NCBI GenBank assembly: GCA_035294245.1
Contig: DATGLG010000017.1
Location: 1 to 64,000 of the forward strand
DNA: 64,000 nt
Origin: DATGLG01 sp035294245
Lineage (GTDB): Bacteria; Pseudomonadota; Alphaproteobacteria; JACZXZ01
Direction of reading: 5' to 3'
Below, piece by piece: positions 34,255 through 43,896 of this stretch; the stretch's first letter is position 1, and every line of letters starts with the position of its first letter. A program made the position numbers and the translations under genes. The notes below the pieces were generated by a model. It was not told the origin of the DNA. It made no database searches and saw nothing but the letters and a program-made list of their open reading frames with translations.

Positions 34255-35475
34255 ATGGAAGAGAGCCAGCCGCCTGCGCCCGCCGCCCGCTTCCGCCGGC
34301 GCGGCGTCGCCATCGTCGTCCTGCTCGCGGCGATCGGCGGGTTTTACTGGTATGTCACGCACCACCGCAACGGCGCCGCTACGGGCGCGGTCGCCGCCGC
34401 GCCGCCGAAGCCGCCGGTGGTCACGGTCAGCCATCCCCTCCAGCAGAGGATCGTCGAGTGGGACGAGTACACCGGCCAGTTCAGCGCCGTCGAATATGTC
34501 GAGGTCCGCTCCCGGGTCAGCGGCTATCTCACCGAGATCCATTTCGAGGATGGGCAGATCGTCCATAAGGGCGACCTTCTCTTCGTGATCGATCCGCGTC
34601 CCTTCGAGGCGGATGTGCAGCAGGCCGAGGCCAATCTCCAGCGCGACCAGGCCCAGCTCGTGCGCGCCAATCTCGACCTCAAGCGCTATGCCGATCTCGC
34701 GCAGAAGAGCTTCGCCTCCCAGCAGCAGCTCGAGGCGGCGCGCGCCACGGCGCAGGCGGGGGCCGCGACGGTCAAGGCGGACGAGGCGGCGCTCGATCTC
34801 GCCAGGCTCAACCTCGAGTTCACCCATATCACCGCCCCCATGAGCGGGCGCATCAGCAGCCACCAGGTCAGCATCGGCAATCTCGTGATTGGCGGCCCGA
34901 CCGGGACGACGACGCTGCTCACCACCATCGTCTCCCTCGACCCCATCTATTTCGTCTTCGACATGAGCGAGGCGGACTACCTCGAATATCAGCGCGCCGT
35001 CGCCACCGGCGAGCTCAAATCGACCCGCGACGAATCGGTGCCGGTGCAGTTGAAGCTCGCCGACGAGCGCGACTGGCTCCATGACGGGCACATGGATTTC
35101 CTCGACAACCAGATCAACCGCGGCTCGGGCACGATCCGGGCGCGCGCCATCTTTCCCAATCCCGGCTTCCTCATGACGCCGGGCCAGTTCGGCCGCGCGC
35201 GCGTGCCCGGCTCGGGGCCGCACGAGGCGATCCTGGTGCCCGACAGCGCCATCGTCTCGGACCAGTCGAACAAGATCGTGATGACCGTGAGGGCGGACGG
35301 CACGGTCGAGCCGCGCGTGATCCGCCCGGGGCCGAGCTACGGCAATCTGCGCATCGTGCGGCGCGGCCTCTCCGCCGACGACACCATCATCATCGACGGG
35401 CTCATGCGCGCCCGGCCGGGGGCGAAGGTGACGCCGCAGCCGGGCAAGATCGTGCTCGACATCCATGCCGATTGA
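34255..35475 (+). CDS. RND efflux periplasmic adaptor (MFP, AcrA/MexE-like)
   Basis: 406 residues. An N-terminal membrane anchor (RGVAIVVLLAAIGGFYWYV, about 18-36) precedes the lipoyl half-motif EVRSRVSGYLTEIHFEDGQ, an alpha-hairpin (QAEANLQRDQAQLVRANLDL) and the second lipoyl half LNLEFTHITAPMSGRIS, then the beta-barrel and membrane-proximal domains (VPDSAIVSDQSNKIVM). No lipobox Cys, so anchored by the helix. Pairs with the permease 15 bases downstream. No outer-membrane channel gene is adjacent, so a TolC-like protein elsewhere is probably used. Confidence 0.95.
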   Translation: MEESQPPAPAARFRRRGVAIVVLLAAIGGFYWYVTHHRNGAATGAVAAAPPKPPVVTVSHPLQQRIVEWDEYTGQFSAVEYVEVRSRVSGYLTEIHFEDGQIVHKGDLLFVIDPRPFEADVQQAEANLQRDQAQLVRANLDLKRYADLAQKSFASQQQLEAARATAQAGAATVKADEAALDLARLNLEFTHITAPMSGRISSHQVSIGNLVIGGPTGTTTLLTTIVSLDPIYFVFDMSEADYLEYQRAVATGELKSTRDESVPVQLKLADERDWLHDGHMDFLDNQINRGSGTIRARAIFPNPGFLMTPGQFGRARVPGSGPHEAILVPDSAIVSDQSNKIVMTVRADGTVEPRVIRPGPSYGNLRIVRRGLSADDTIIIDGLMRARPGAKVTPQPGKIVLDIHAD

Positions 35476-35490
35476 GCGAGGCCGCCGGCG

Positions 35491-38400
35491 ATGAGGTTCT
35501 CCCACTTCTTCATCGACAGGCCCATTTTCGCCTCGGTGCTGTCGATTCTGATCACGCTCGTCGGCGGGGTCGGGTACTTCACGCTGCCCGTCGCGCAATA
35601 CCCCGAGATCGCGCCGCCGACGATCGTGGTGAGCGCCTCGTATCCCGGCGCCTCCGCCGAGGTGGTGAGCGACACGGTCGCGACCCCGCTCGAGCAGGAG
35701 ATCAACGGCGTCGAGAACATGCTCTACATGGTCTCCCAGGCGACGGGCGACGGCAATCTGCAGCTCACCATCACCTTCGCCCTCGGCACCAATCTCGACA
35801 CGGCCCAGGTGCTGGTGCAGAACCGCGTGGCCATCGCCCAGTCGCGCCTGCCCGAGGAGGTGCAGCGCCTCGGCGTTACGGTGAAGAAGAACTCGCCGGA
35901 CATGCTGATGGTCATCCATCTGAGCTCGCCGGACAATTCGCGCGATCAGCTCTACATCTCGAACTACGCGACTCTCCAGGTGAAGGACGTGCTCGCGCGC
36001 CTGAGCGGCGTCGGCGACGTGCGCGTGTTCGGCGCGCGCGACTACTCCATGCGCATCTGGCTCGACCCCGAGAAGGTGCAGGCGCGCAACCTCACCGCGA
36101 GCGACGTCGTCGCGGCGGTGCAGGCGCAGAACGTGCAGGTGGCCTCGGGCACCCTCGACCAGCCGCCGATCCCGCGGCAAGGCGCCTTCCAGCCCAATGT
36201 GCAGACGCTCGGGCGGCTCACCGATCCGCGGCAGTTCGGGAACATCCTCGTGCGCATGGATGCCGATGGCCGCGTCACCCGCGTGCGCGACGTGGGCCGG
36301 GTCGAGCTCGGCGCCCAGGACTATACGACGAACGGCTATCTCGACGAGCGCCCGGCCGTCCCGCTCCTCATCTTCCAGCTTCCCGGCTCCAACGCGCTCG
36401 AGACCGCCGAGCGCGTCCGCGCCACGATGAAGGACCTCGCCCGCGCCTTCCCGCCGGGCATCCGCTACGACATCGTCTACGATCCGACGGAGTTCATCGC
36501 CGAATCCGTGCACGAGGTGATCAAGACGATCTACGAGGCGGTGCTCCTCGTCGTCATCGTCGTCATCCTCTTCCTCCAGACCTGGCGCGCCTCGATCATT
36601 CCCATCGTCGCGATCCCGGTCTCCCTGATCGGCAGCTTCGCCGTCCTCACCGCCTTCGGCTATTCCCTCAACAACCTCTCCCTCTTCGGCCTGGTGCTCG
36701 CCATCGGCATCGTCGTCGACGACGCCATCGTCGTCGTCGAGAATGTCGAGCGCAACATGCGGCGCGGCATGAGCCCGCGCGAGGCGGCGCACGCCACCAT
36801 GGACGAGGTCGGGGGCGCCCTCGTCGCGATCGCCCTCGTGCTGGCCGCCGTCTTCATCCCCGCCGCCTTCATCCCCGGCATCTCGGGCCAGTTCTTCCGG
36901 CAATTCGCCGTGACCATCGCGGCGGCGACGGCGATCTCCTGCTTCGTCTCTCTCACCCTGAGCCCGGCGCTCTGCGCCGTGCTCTTCAAGCCGGAGGGGC
37001 ATGCGGCGCCGAAGGGCGCCACAGCACTCCTGGCGCGGCCGCTCAAGGCCTTCTTCGGCGGCTTCAACGCCGGCTTCGACTGGCTCTCCCATGCTTATGC
37101 CGGCTTGACCGGGCGCCTCGTCCGCATCGCCGTCCTCGTCCTCGTCGTCTATGCCGGGCTCATCGCCCTCACCGGCTGGCAGTTCAGCCGCGCGCCCACG
37201 GGCTTCATCCCGCAGCAGGACCAGGGCTATCTGATCACCGTCATCCAATTGCCACCGGGATCGTCCCTGGCGCGCACCGACGCGGTGGTGCGGCGCGCGA
37301 CGAAGATCATCCTCGGCACGCCCGGCGTGGTGCACGCCGTCCCCTTCGCCGGCTTCGACGGCGCCACCTTCACCAACGCCTCGAACTCGGGCGCCATCTT
37401 CGCGACCTTGGCACCCTTCGCCGAGCGCGCGAAGAAGGGCCTGAGCGCCGATCGCGTGCTCGGCGAGCTGCGCCAGCGCCTCGGCGTCATCCAGGAGGCG
37501 TTCATCATCACCATTCCGCCGCCGCCCGTGCGCGGCATCGGCAATGCCGGCGGCTTCAAGATGATGGTCCAGGACAAGCGCGGCCGCGGCCTGGCGGCGC
37601 TCGAGGCGGCGACCCAGGATCTCGTGGCGGCGGCCAACCGCGTGCCGGGCCTGACCGGCGTGTTCTCCCTCTTCAACACGCGCACGCCGACGGTCTATGC
37701 CGATATCGACCGCGTGAAGGCCGAGATGCTCGGCGTGCCGGCGGCCCAGGTGTTCCAGACCCTCGAGGTCTATCTCGGCTCGGCCTTCGTCAACGACTTC
37801 AACTATCTCGGCCGCACCTACGAGGTCATCGCCCAGGCCGACGCGCCCTTCCGCCGCAACATCCGCGACATCGCCAACCTCAAGACGCGCAACACCTCGG
37901 GCGCCATGGTCCCGATCGGCTCGGTGGCAACCTTCCGCGACATCACCACGGCCTACCGGGTGGCGCGCTACGACCTCTACCCGGCCGCCGAGGTGCAAGG
38001 CAACGTGTTGCCCGGCTATTCGACGGGCTACGCCCTGGCGGCGATGGAGCGGCTCGCCGCCGAGCGCCTGCCCGACGGCTTCGGCTATGAGTGGACTGAG
38101 CTCGCCTATCAGGAGAAGGCGGCGGGGAATACGGGCATCCTCGTCTTCGCCGCCTCGGTCGTCTTCGTCTTCCTCGTGCTCGCCGCACAGTACGAGAGCT
38201 GGGCGCTGCCCCTCTCGGTGATCCTGATCGTGCCCATGTGCCTGCTCGCCGCGGTGAGCGGCCTGCTTCTCCGCGGCATGGACGTGAACATCCTCGCCCA
38301 GGTAGGCTTCGTCGTGCTGGTGGGGCTCGCGGCGAAGAATGCCATCCTCATCGTCGAGTTCGCGCGCCAGGCGGAGGCGCGCGGGGCGAGCCGCCTCGAC

Positions 38401-38637
38401 GCCGCGGTCGAGGCGGCGCGCACGCGGCTGCGGCCCATCCTGATGACCTCCTTCGCCTTCATCTTCGGCGTGCTGCCGCTCGCGCTCGCCGTCGGCGCCG
38501 GCGCCGAGATGCGCCAGTCCCTCGGCACCGCCGTGTTCTTCGGCATGCTCGGCGTGACCGGCTTCGGGCTCGTCTTCACGCCGGTCTTCTACGTCGTCAT
38601 CCGCGCCCTCCAGGCGCGTGTCGGCGCGCGGCGGTGA
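35491..38637 (+). CDS. RND efflux permease (AcrB/HAE1 family)
   Basis: 1048 residues, full length for HAE1 transporters. Starts MRFSHFFIDRPIFASVLSIL. TM4 has the proton-relay Asp pair in LAIGIVVDDAIVVVENVE and TM10 has Lys in GLAAKNAILIVEFARQ. PAQYPEIAPPTIVVSA-type (PVAQYPEIAPP) and FIPQQDQGYLI mark the porter domains. Exports hydrophobic or amphiphilic compounds using proton force, with the adaptor upstream. No local repressor gene is visible. A dispersed repeat follows the stop. Confidence 0.97.
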   Translation: MRFSHFFIDRPIFASVLSILITLVGGVGYFTLPVAQYPEIAPPTIVVSASYPGASAEVVSDTVATPLEQEINGVENMLYMVSQATGDGNLQLTITFALGTNLDTAQVLVQNRVAIAQSRLPEEVQRLGVTVKKNSPDMLMVIHLSSPDNSRDQLYISNYATLQVKDVLARLSGVGDVRVFGARDYSMRIWLDPEKVQARNLTASDVVAAVQAQNVQVASGTLDQPPIPRQGAFQPNVQTLGRLTDPRQFGNILVRMDADGRVTRVRDVGRVELGAQDYTTNGYLDERPAVPLLIFQLPGSNALETAERVRATMKDLARAFPPGIRYDIVYDPTEFIAESVHEVIKTIYEAVLLVVIVVILFLQTWRASIIPIVAIPVSLIGSFAVLTAFGYSLNNLSLFGLVLAIGIVVDDAIVVVENVERNMRRGMSPREAAHATMDEVGGALVAIALVLAAVFIPAAFIPGISGQFFRQFAVTIAAATAISCFVSLTLSPALCAVLFKPEGHAAPKGATALLARPLKAFFGGFNAGFDWLSHAYAGLTGRLVRIAVLVLVVYAGLIALTGWQFSRAPTGFIPQQDQGYLITVIQLPPGSSLARTDAVVRRATKIILGTPGVVHAVPFAGFDGATFTNASNSGAIFATLAPFAERAKKGLSADRVLGELRQRLGVIQEAFIITIPPPPVRGIGNAGGFKMMVQDKRGRGLAALEAATQDLVAAANRVPGLTGVFSLFNTRTPTVYADIDRVKAEMLGVPAAQVFQTLEVYLGSAFVNDFNYLGRTYEVIAQADAPFRRNIRDIANLKTRNTSGAMVPIGSVATFRDITTAYRVARYDLYPAAEVQGNVLPGYSTGYALAAMERLAAERLPDGFGYEWTELAYQEKAAGNTGILVFAASVVFVFLVLAAQYESWALPLSVILIVPMCLLAAVSGLLLRGMDVNILAQVGFVVLVGLAAKNAILIVEFARQAEARGASRLDAAVEAARTRLRPILMTSFAFIFGVLPLALAVGAGAEMRQSLGTAVFFGMLGVTGFGLVFTPVFYVVIRALQARVGARR

Positions 38638-38680
38638 CGGCGAAGCGGATTGCGCTTCGGTCGGATCGACCTATTCTTAT

Positions 38681-38742
38681 TCGTCGTTCCCGCGTAGGCG
38701 GGAATCCAGAAATTTCTGGGCCCCTGCTTCCGCAGGGGCGAC
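38681..38742 (+). repeat. Dispersed hairpin repeat, copy 3 of 3
   Basis: Starts TCGTCGTTCCCGCGTAGGCG then GGAATCCAGAAATTTCTGGG, and ends CCCCTGCTTCCGCAGGGGCG-AC. GTTCCCGC pairs with GCGGGAAT (one mismatch-type G-T), and CCCCTGC with GCAGGGG. Lies 44 bases after the RND permease stop, same orientation as the other copies. Confidence 0.8.
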
Positions 38743-38779
38743 TGCGAGCGCCTCAACGGATCACATGAGAGGCATTGAC

Positions 38780-39166
38780 ATGCACCGTTCCCGTCTCTGC
38801 GCCGTGCTGATCGACTGCCAGACCGACGACCTGGACGAGGCCGCCCGCTTCTGGAGCGAGGCGCTGGGGCGGCCCGTGGACGAGGACCACCCGGGCACCC
38901 GCGGCAATTACCGCATGCTGGAGACGCCGCCCGACGAGCCGATCGTGCAGATCCAGCGGGTGGAGCACGAGAGCCGCGTCCATCTCGACATCGAGACCGA
39001 CGACATCCCCGCCGAGGTGGCGCGCCTGGAGAGGCTGGGCGCCAAGCTCGTGAACCGCCTAGACCGCTGGGTGGTGATGCAGGCGCCGACCGGCCAGCGC
39101 TTCTGCGTCGTGCGGGTGCAGCGCCCCGGCTTCCCGAGGAACGCCAATTCCTGGGGCGAGGAATGA
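38780..39166 (+). CDS. VOC-superfamily glyoxalase-like protein
   Basis: About 128 residues from ATG 38780, which has GAGAGG seven bases upstream (ATG 38765 also in frame). The fold is visible in CAVLIDCQTDDLDEAARFWS, then ALGRPVDEDH, and HLDIETDDIPAEVARLERLGA, matching the Glyoxalase_6 type. The HLDIETDD motif offers metal-ligand candidates. Activity unknown; relatives include lactoylglutathione lyases and resistance proteins. It is convergent with tRNA-Ala. Confidence 0.87.
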   Translation: MHRSRLCAVLIDCQTDDLDEAARFWSEALGRPVDEDHPGTRGNYRMLETPPDEPIVQIQRVEHESRVHLDIETDDIPAEVARLERLGAKLVNRLDRWVVMQAPTGQRFCVVRVQRPGFPRNANSWGEE

Positions 39167-39202
39167 TCCCTGCGATCCTCGGGACGGCACCGACGCCAAA
39201 GA

Positions 39203-39236
39203 AGAAGGGGCCAAGCCGGCGGGCCTAGCCCCTTCT
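39203..39236 (-). terminator. Intrinsic terminator after tRNA-Ala
   Basis: AGAAGGGGC (39203-39211) and GCCCCTTCT (39228-39236) form a 9-base stem. On the minus strand the stem runs into TTCTTTGG, so it most likely ends the tRNA-Ala transcript; it may also stop the VOC gene from the other side. Confidence 0.65.
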
Positions 39237-39242
39237 GGAAAT

Positions 39243-39318
<76 letters not shown>

Positions 39319-39460
39319 ATGGGAAGACTGCCCACGGCCTCGCTGACGGCAACATAAGAAACGGAACGCCGGCCACGGCGCGGGCGTGGGGAAAATAGGA
39401 GCGCCGCAACGGGCGAGGCAAGGGAAAACTTGCGGGCAAGAGCCGGGCAGCGCACCCCCG

Positions 39461-39802
39461 CTAGCGCTCGCCCTCCTCCTCCTCGGCGTTCTCGATGACC
39501 TCGGCGACATCGTCCTCGTCCTCGCCGAGCTCGGAGGCGTCCTCGATGACCTCCTCCTCCTCGCTCTCGCCGAGATCGCCCACCGCCTCCTCTTCCTCGA
39601 CGAGCTCGGGCTCGCTCGCCGGGAGCGCTTCGGCAACGACAGGCGCCGCGACGGCGGCGCGGGGACGCCGCGACTTGGTCACGATCTCCGGATCGAAGAC
39701 GGTGCCGCATTTCGGGCACTCGATCGGGCTGCGGTGCAGATCGTAGAACCGCGCTCCGCAGCTCTGGCAAACTCGTTTGGTTCCCCATTCGGGTTTCGCC
39801 AC
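39461..39802 (-). CDS. FYDLN-type (TIGR02300) zinc-ribbon protein with acidic tail
   Basis: 113 residues from GTG 39802, preceded by TAGGAGTG. The N-terminus (M)AKPEWGTKRVCQSCGARFYD then L-H-RSPIECPKCG has two CxxC knuckles of a zinc ribbon; FYDL is the family signature. The last 50 residues are almost all Glu, Asp, Ala and Val. Widespread in alphaproteobacteria, function unknown. Divergent from aroA, which follows about 220 bases away. A longer open frame continues upstream to 41221 but is antisense to aroA and not coding. Confidence 0.92.
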   Translation of the reverse strand: MAKPEWGTKRVCQSCGARFYDLHRSPIECPKCGTVFDPEIVTKSRRPRAAVAAPVVAEALPASEPELVEEEEAVGDLGESEEEEVIEDASELGEDEDDVAEVIENAEEEEGER

Positions 39803-40024
39803 CAGCAGCACTCCTACAGTTCGGACCGACGAAGGGCAGCCGTTTGCCACGTCCGCCGGCCCCTTGTCAAAAGGAAAAGTGGCGACGGCGGCATAGCCGT
39901 GGGGCCGCCCGCGCCGGCTGCGCGCCGCTTCGTCGCAAGCCGCTTTGCCCCTCCCGCCCCTTTGTGCTAGGCACAGCCGCGAGCGCCGCGGCTGCCGCGG
40001 CGCCCTCGCAGCCGAAAGGATGCC

Positions 40025-41371
40025 GTGACCCCTCTCGTCTCCGCCGCCATTACCGACCGCGGTGCCGCCTTGAGCGGCGAAGTGCGCCCGCCCGGCGACA
40101 AGTCGATCTCCCATCGCGCCCTCATGCTGGGCGCCGTCGCCGTCGGCGAGACGCGCGTGCGCGGCCTCCTCGAAGGCGAAGACGTGCTGCGCACAGCGGC
40201 CGCCCTGCGCGCCCTCGGCGCCGAGATCGCGCGCGACGAGGCCGGCGTCTGGCATGTCCACGGCGTCGGGGTCGGCGGCCTCGGCGAGCCGGCGGAGGTG
40301 CTCGACCTGGGCAATGCGGGGACGGCGGCGCGGCTGCTGATGGGCCTCGTCGCGAGCCACCCCTTCGCGAGCTTCCTCACCGGCGACGCCTCGCTCCGCC
40401 GACGGCCGATGGGGCGGGTCGCCGAGCCGCTCGAGCGCATTGGCGCGCGCATCGTGGCGCGGGCGGGGACGCGGCTGCCGCTCGCCGTCATCGGCACCGC
40501 CGAGCCGCTCCCCATCACCTATCGCCTGCCGGTGCCCTCGGCCCAGGTGAAGTCGGCGGTGCTCCTCGCCGGCCTCAACGCCCCGGGGATCACCACCGTC
40601 GTCGAGGACGCGCCCACCCGCGACCACAGCGAGCGCATGCTGCGCGCCTTCGGCGCCGAGATCGCTCTCGAGGACCGCGACGACGGCGCCCGGGCGATCC
40701 GCCTGACCGGCCAGCCGGAGCTCACGGCCCAGGCGCTCGCTGTGCCCGCCGACATCTCCTCGGCGGCCTTCCCCCTGGTCGCCGCCCTCCTCGTTCCCGG
40801 CTCGCGGGTGACCCTGCGCGGGGTCGGGGTCAACCCCTTGCGCACCGGGCTTCTCGCCACGCTCGCCGAGATGGGGGCGACGATCCGCCGCGAGAATGCG
40901 CGCGAGGAGGCGGGCGAGCCCGTGGCCGATCTCGTCGTCGAGGCGGGCAGCCTCGCGGGGGTGCGCGTGCCGGCGGCGCGGGCGCCATCGATGATCGACG
41001 AGTACCCGGTTCTCGCCGCGGCGGCGGCGGTGGCCAAGGGCATCTCCCGCTTCGAGGGCCTCGCCGAGCTGCGCGTCAAGGAGAGCGACCGCCTCGCCGC
41101 CATCGCCGCCGGGCTCGCCGCCAACGGCGTCAAGGTCGCGGTCGAGGCGGACGACCTCATCGTCGAGGGCTGCGGCGGGCCGGCGCCGGGCGGCGGGCTC
41201 GTCGCGACCCATCTCGATCACCGCATCGCCATGGCCTTCCTCGTCCTCGGCCTCGGGGCGCGGCGGCCGGTCACCATCGACGACGGCCGCATGATCGACA
41301 CCAGCTTCCCGGGCTTCGCCGCCCTCATGAACCGCCTCGGCGCCGGCATCGCCCCGGCGGCGGCGCGATGA
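40025..41371 (+). CDS. aroA: 3-phosphoshikimate 1-carboxyvinyltransferase (EPSP synthase)
   Basis: 448 residues, start GTG 40025. Shikimate pathway step joining shikimate-3-phosphate and PEP. Signatures: RPPGDKSISHRALMLGA, LDLGNAGTAARLLMGL, RRRPMGRVAEPLERIGA, SAQVKSAVLLAGLNAPG and RVKESDRLAAIAAGL, then DHRIAMAFLVLGL. RPMGRV and SAQVKSAVLLAGLN resemble class II enzymes of alphaproteobacteria such as the Agrobacterium CP4 type, but the NAGTA loop keeps Gly where CP4 has Ala. The stop overlaps the cmk start (ATGA). Confidence 0.97.
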   Translation: MTPLVSAAITDRGAALSGEVRPPGDKSISHRALMLGAVAVGETRVRGLLEGEDVLRTAAALRALGAEIARDEAGVWHVHGVGVGGLGEPAEVLDLGNAGTAARLLMGLVASHPFASFLTGDASLRRRPMGRVAEPLERIGARIVARAGTRLPLAVIGTAEPLPITYRLPVPSAQVKSAVLLAGLNAPGITTVVEDAPTRDHSERMLRAFGAEIALEDRDDGARAIRLTGQPELTAQALAVPADISSAAFPLVAALLVPGSRVTLRGVGVNPLRTGLLATLAEMGATIRRENAREEAGEPVADLVVEAGSLAGVRVPAARAPSMIDEYPVLAAAAAVAKGISRFEGLAELRVKESDRLAAIAAGLAANGVKVAVEADDLIVEGCGGPAPGGGLVATHLDHRIAMAFLVLGLGARRPVTIDDGRMIDTSFPGFAALMNRLGAGIAPAAAR

Positions 41372-42015
41372 TCATCGCCGTCGACGGCCCGGCGGCCTCG
41401 GGCAAGGGCACCCTGGCCCGCCGTCTCGCCGAGCGCTTCGCCTTCGCCTATCTCGATACCGGCCTCCTCTACCGCGCCGTGGGGCTTGCGGTGCTGCGCC
41501 AGGGCGGCGACCCGGCCGACCCGGCGGCGGCAGCGGCGGCGGCGCGGCGGCTCGATCTCGATGCCCTGGACGACCCGGCCTTGCGCGGCGACGAGGCCGG
41601 CAACGCCGCCTCCAAGGTGGCGGCAATCCCCGCGGTGCGCGCGGCCCTCCTCGAGCTCCAGCGCGGCTTCGCCCGCACCCCGCCGGGGGGCAAGAAGGGG
41701 GCGGTGCTGGATGGGCGGGATATCGGGACGGTCATCTGCCCCGAGGCCGAGGTCAAGCTCTTCGTCACCGCCAGCCCGGAGGCCCGGGCGCGACGCCGCC
41801 ATAAGGAGTTGCTCGCGCGCGGGCTTGACAGTATATATGCCCGTGTCCTGCAGGACCTCAGGGAGCGCGATGCGCGGGACGCCGCCCGAGCGGTAGCCCC
41901 GCTCAAGCCTGCGCCCGATGCCTGCGTGCTTGATACCAGCGCGCTCGATGCGGATCAGGCCTTCGAGGCCGCGGTCAGGCAAGTCCTGGCCAAGACGGGC
42001 GGCCGGGAAGGGTGA
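41368..42015 (+). CDS. cmk: Cytidylate kinase
   Basis: 215 residues. P-loop DGPAASGKGTLARRLAE, then FAYLDTGLLYRAVG, GAVLDGRDIGTVICPEAEVK and the LID-like FVTASPEARARRRHKEL. Converts CMP and dCMP to diphosphates. Translationally coupled to aroA by the ATGA overlap, and followed by rpsA, the widespread aroA-cmk-rpsA order. Confidence 0.98.
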   Translation: MIIAVDGPAASGKGTLARRLAERFAFAYLDTGLLYRAVGLAVLRQGGDPADPAAAAAAARRLDLDALDDPALRGDEAGNAASKVAAIPAVRAALLELQRGFARTPPGGKKGAVLDGRDIGTVICPEAEVKLFVTASPEARARRRHKELLARGLDSIYARVLQDLRERDARDAARAVAPLKPAPDACVLDTSALDADQAFEAAVRQVLAKTGGREG

Positions 42016-42141
42016 TCGCCCCCCGCCTTCCAGGACAATGACGCGATGCGGTCCGGCCCCCGCGCCGGACGACCATTGGATGGTTGAGAGAGACCGCCGG
42101 AGCCAACCGGCTGGCCGGAATAACATGGATTGGAGCATTGG

Positions 42142-43896
42142 ATGACTGAGACCAGCAGCCTCGCCGCGGGCGAGGAGAATTTCGCGGCCCTCCTCGAGGA
42201 GAGCCTCCGCACCACCGAGACCTTCGAGCACGCCGTGGTCAAGGGCCGCGTCGTCGGCATCGAAGGCGACTTCGCCCTCGTCGATGTCGGCCTCAAGGCC
42301 GAGGGCCGCGTGCCGCTCAAGGAGTTCGGCCACGGCTCGGGCGCCAAGGTGCAGATCGGCGACACCGTCGACGTCTTCGTCGAGCGCATCGAGGACAAGA
42401 ACGGCGAGGCCGTGCTGTCCCGCGAGAAGGCGCGCCGCGAGGAGGCCTGGACCCAGCTCGAGAAGGCGTTCAAGGAGAACCAGCGCGTCAACGGCGTGAT
42501 CTTCGGCCGCGTCAAGGGCGGCTTCACGGTGGACCTGAGCGGCGCCGTCGCCTTCCTTCCGGGCAGCCAGGTGGACATCCGCCCGGTGCGCGACGTGACC
42601 CCCCTGATGGGCCAGCCGCAGCCCTTCCAGATCCTCAAGATGGACCGCCAGCGCGGCAATATCGTCGTCTCGCGTCGCGCCGTCCTCGAGGAGACCCGCG
42701 CCGAGGCGCGCTCCGAGCTCGTCGCCAACCTCAAGGAAGGCCAGGTGCTCAAGGGGGTCGTCAAGAACATCACCGATTACGGCGCCTTCGTCGATCTCGG
42801 CGGCGTCGACGGCCTGCTCCACGTCACCGACATCGCCTGGCGCCGCATCAACCACCCCTCCGAGGCGCTCCATATCGGCCAGAACGTCGAGGTGCAGGTC
42901 ATCCGCTTCAACCCGGAGACCCAGCGCATCTCTCTCGGCATGAAGCAGCTCGAGGCCGATCCCTGGGAGGGTGTCGCCCTCAAATATCCGGTGGGGGCCA
43001 AGTTCAAGGGCCGCGTCACCAACATCACCGATTACGGCGCCTTCGTCGAGCTCGAGCCGGGAATCGAGGGCCTGGTGCACGTCTCGGAGATGAGCTGGAC
43101 CAAGAAGAACGTGCATCCGGGCAAGATCGTCTCGACCAGCCAGGAGGTCGAGGTGATGGTCCTCGACGTCGATCCGCAGAAGCGCCGCATCTCCCTCGGC
43201 CTCAAGCAATGCCTCGACAATCCCTGGGAGAGCTTCGTCGAGAAGTTCCCCGTGGGCGCCGAGATCGAGGGCGAGATCAAGAACATCACCGAGTTCGGCC
43301 TGTTCGTGGGCCTGCCCGGCGAGATCGACGGCATGGTCCATCTCTCCGACCTCGATTGGAACCGCGCCGGCGAGGAGGCGATCAAGGACTACAAGAAGGG
43401 CGACCATGTGAAGGTGAAGGTGCTCGACGTCGACGTGGAGAAGGAGCGCATCTCCCTCGGCATCAAGCAGCTCAGCGACGATCCCTTCGAGCGCGCCACC
43501 ACCAGCGTGAAGAAGGGCGACGTGGTGACCTGCACGGTGACCAAGGTGCTCGACAGCGGCATCGAGGTCGCGGTGGCCGACGGCGCCACCGGCTTCATCC
43601 GCAAGGCGGAGCTCTCGCGCGACCGCGTCGACCAGCGCCCGGACCGCTTCGCCGTCGGCGAGAAGGTGGATGCCAAGGTCACGACCGTGGACCGCGCCAC
43701 GCGCCGCTACAGCCTCTCGATCAAGGCGCGCGAGATCGAGGAGGACAAGCAGGCCATGGCCCAATACGGCTCCTCGGACAGCGGCGCCTCCCTCGGCGAC
43801 ATCCTCGGGGCGGCGATCAGCCGCGCCACCAAGGAGAAGGAGAAGAAGGCCAAGGGCAAGGGCGAGGACGAGGCCGGCGAGGAGAGCGGCGGCTAA
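42142..43896 (+). CDS. rpsA: 30S ribosomal protein S1
   Basis: 584 residues from ATG 42142 (MTETSSLAAGEENFAALLEE). Six S1 OB-fold domains are seen as repeats, e.g. VVKGRVVGIEGDFALVDVGLKAEG, then VKNITDYGAFVDLGGVDGLLH and VTNITDYGAFVELEPGIEGLVH (read in parts). The last two domains are more divergent, and the C-terminus is Lys/Glu-rich (KEKEKKAKGKGEDEAGEESGG). S1 binds mRNA leaders and aids initiation. ATG 42130 lies 12 bases upstream in frame but lacks the usual start. Confidence 0.98.
   Translation: MTETSSLAAGEENFAALLEESLRTTETFEHAVVKGRVVGIEGDFALVDVGLKAEGRVPLKEFGHGSGAKVQIGDTVDVFVERIEDKNGEAVLSREKARREEAWTQLEKAFKENQRVNGVIFGRVKGGFTVDLSGAVAFLPGSQVDIRPVRDVTPLMGQPQPFQILKMDRQRGNIVVSRRAVLEETRAEARSELVANLKEGQVLKGVVKNITDYGAFVDLGGVDGLLHVTDIAWRRINHPSEALHIGQNVEVQVIRFNPETQRISLGMKQLEADPWEGVALKYPVGAKFKGRVTNITDYGAFVELEPGIEGLVHVSEMSWTKKNVHPGKIVSTSQEVEVMVLDVDPQKRRISLGLKQCLDNPWESFVEKFPVGAEIEGEIKNITEFGLFVGLPGEIDGMVHLSDLDWNRAGEEAIKDYKKGDHVKVKVLDVDVEKERISLGIKQLSDDPFERATTSVKKGDVVTCTVTKVLDSGIEVAVADGATGFIRKAELSRDRVDQRPDRFAVGEKVDAKVTTVDRATRRYSLSIKAREIEEDKQAMAQYGSSDSGASLGDILGAAISRATKEKEKKAKGKGEDEAGEESGG

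Noticed and set aside
34186..37998. A 1270-codon open frame on the minus strand
   Set aside because: Antisense to the RND adaptor and permease genes; composition artefact of GC-rich third positions.
13298..38742. The three dispersed repeats as CRISPR repeats
   Set aside because: They are many kilobases apart, with no spacers and no cas genes.
38780..39166. The VOC protein as a specific lactoylglutathione lyase or bleomycin-resistance protein
   Set aside because: Only the general fold is visible; the metal ligands cannot be assigned well enough for an activity.
39844..41367. Long plus-strand frame in front of cmk
   Set aside because: Overlaps aroA in another frame; only the part from ATG 41368 is kinase-like.
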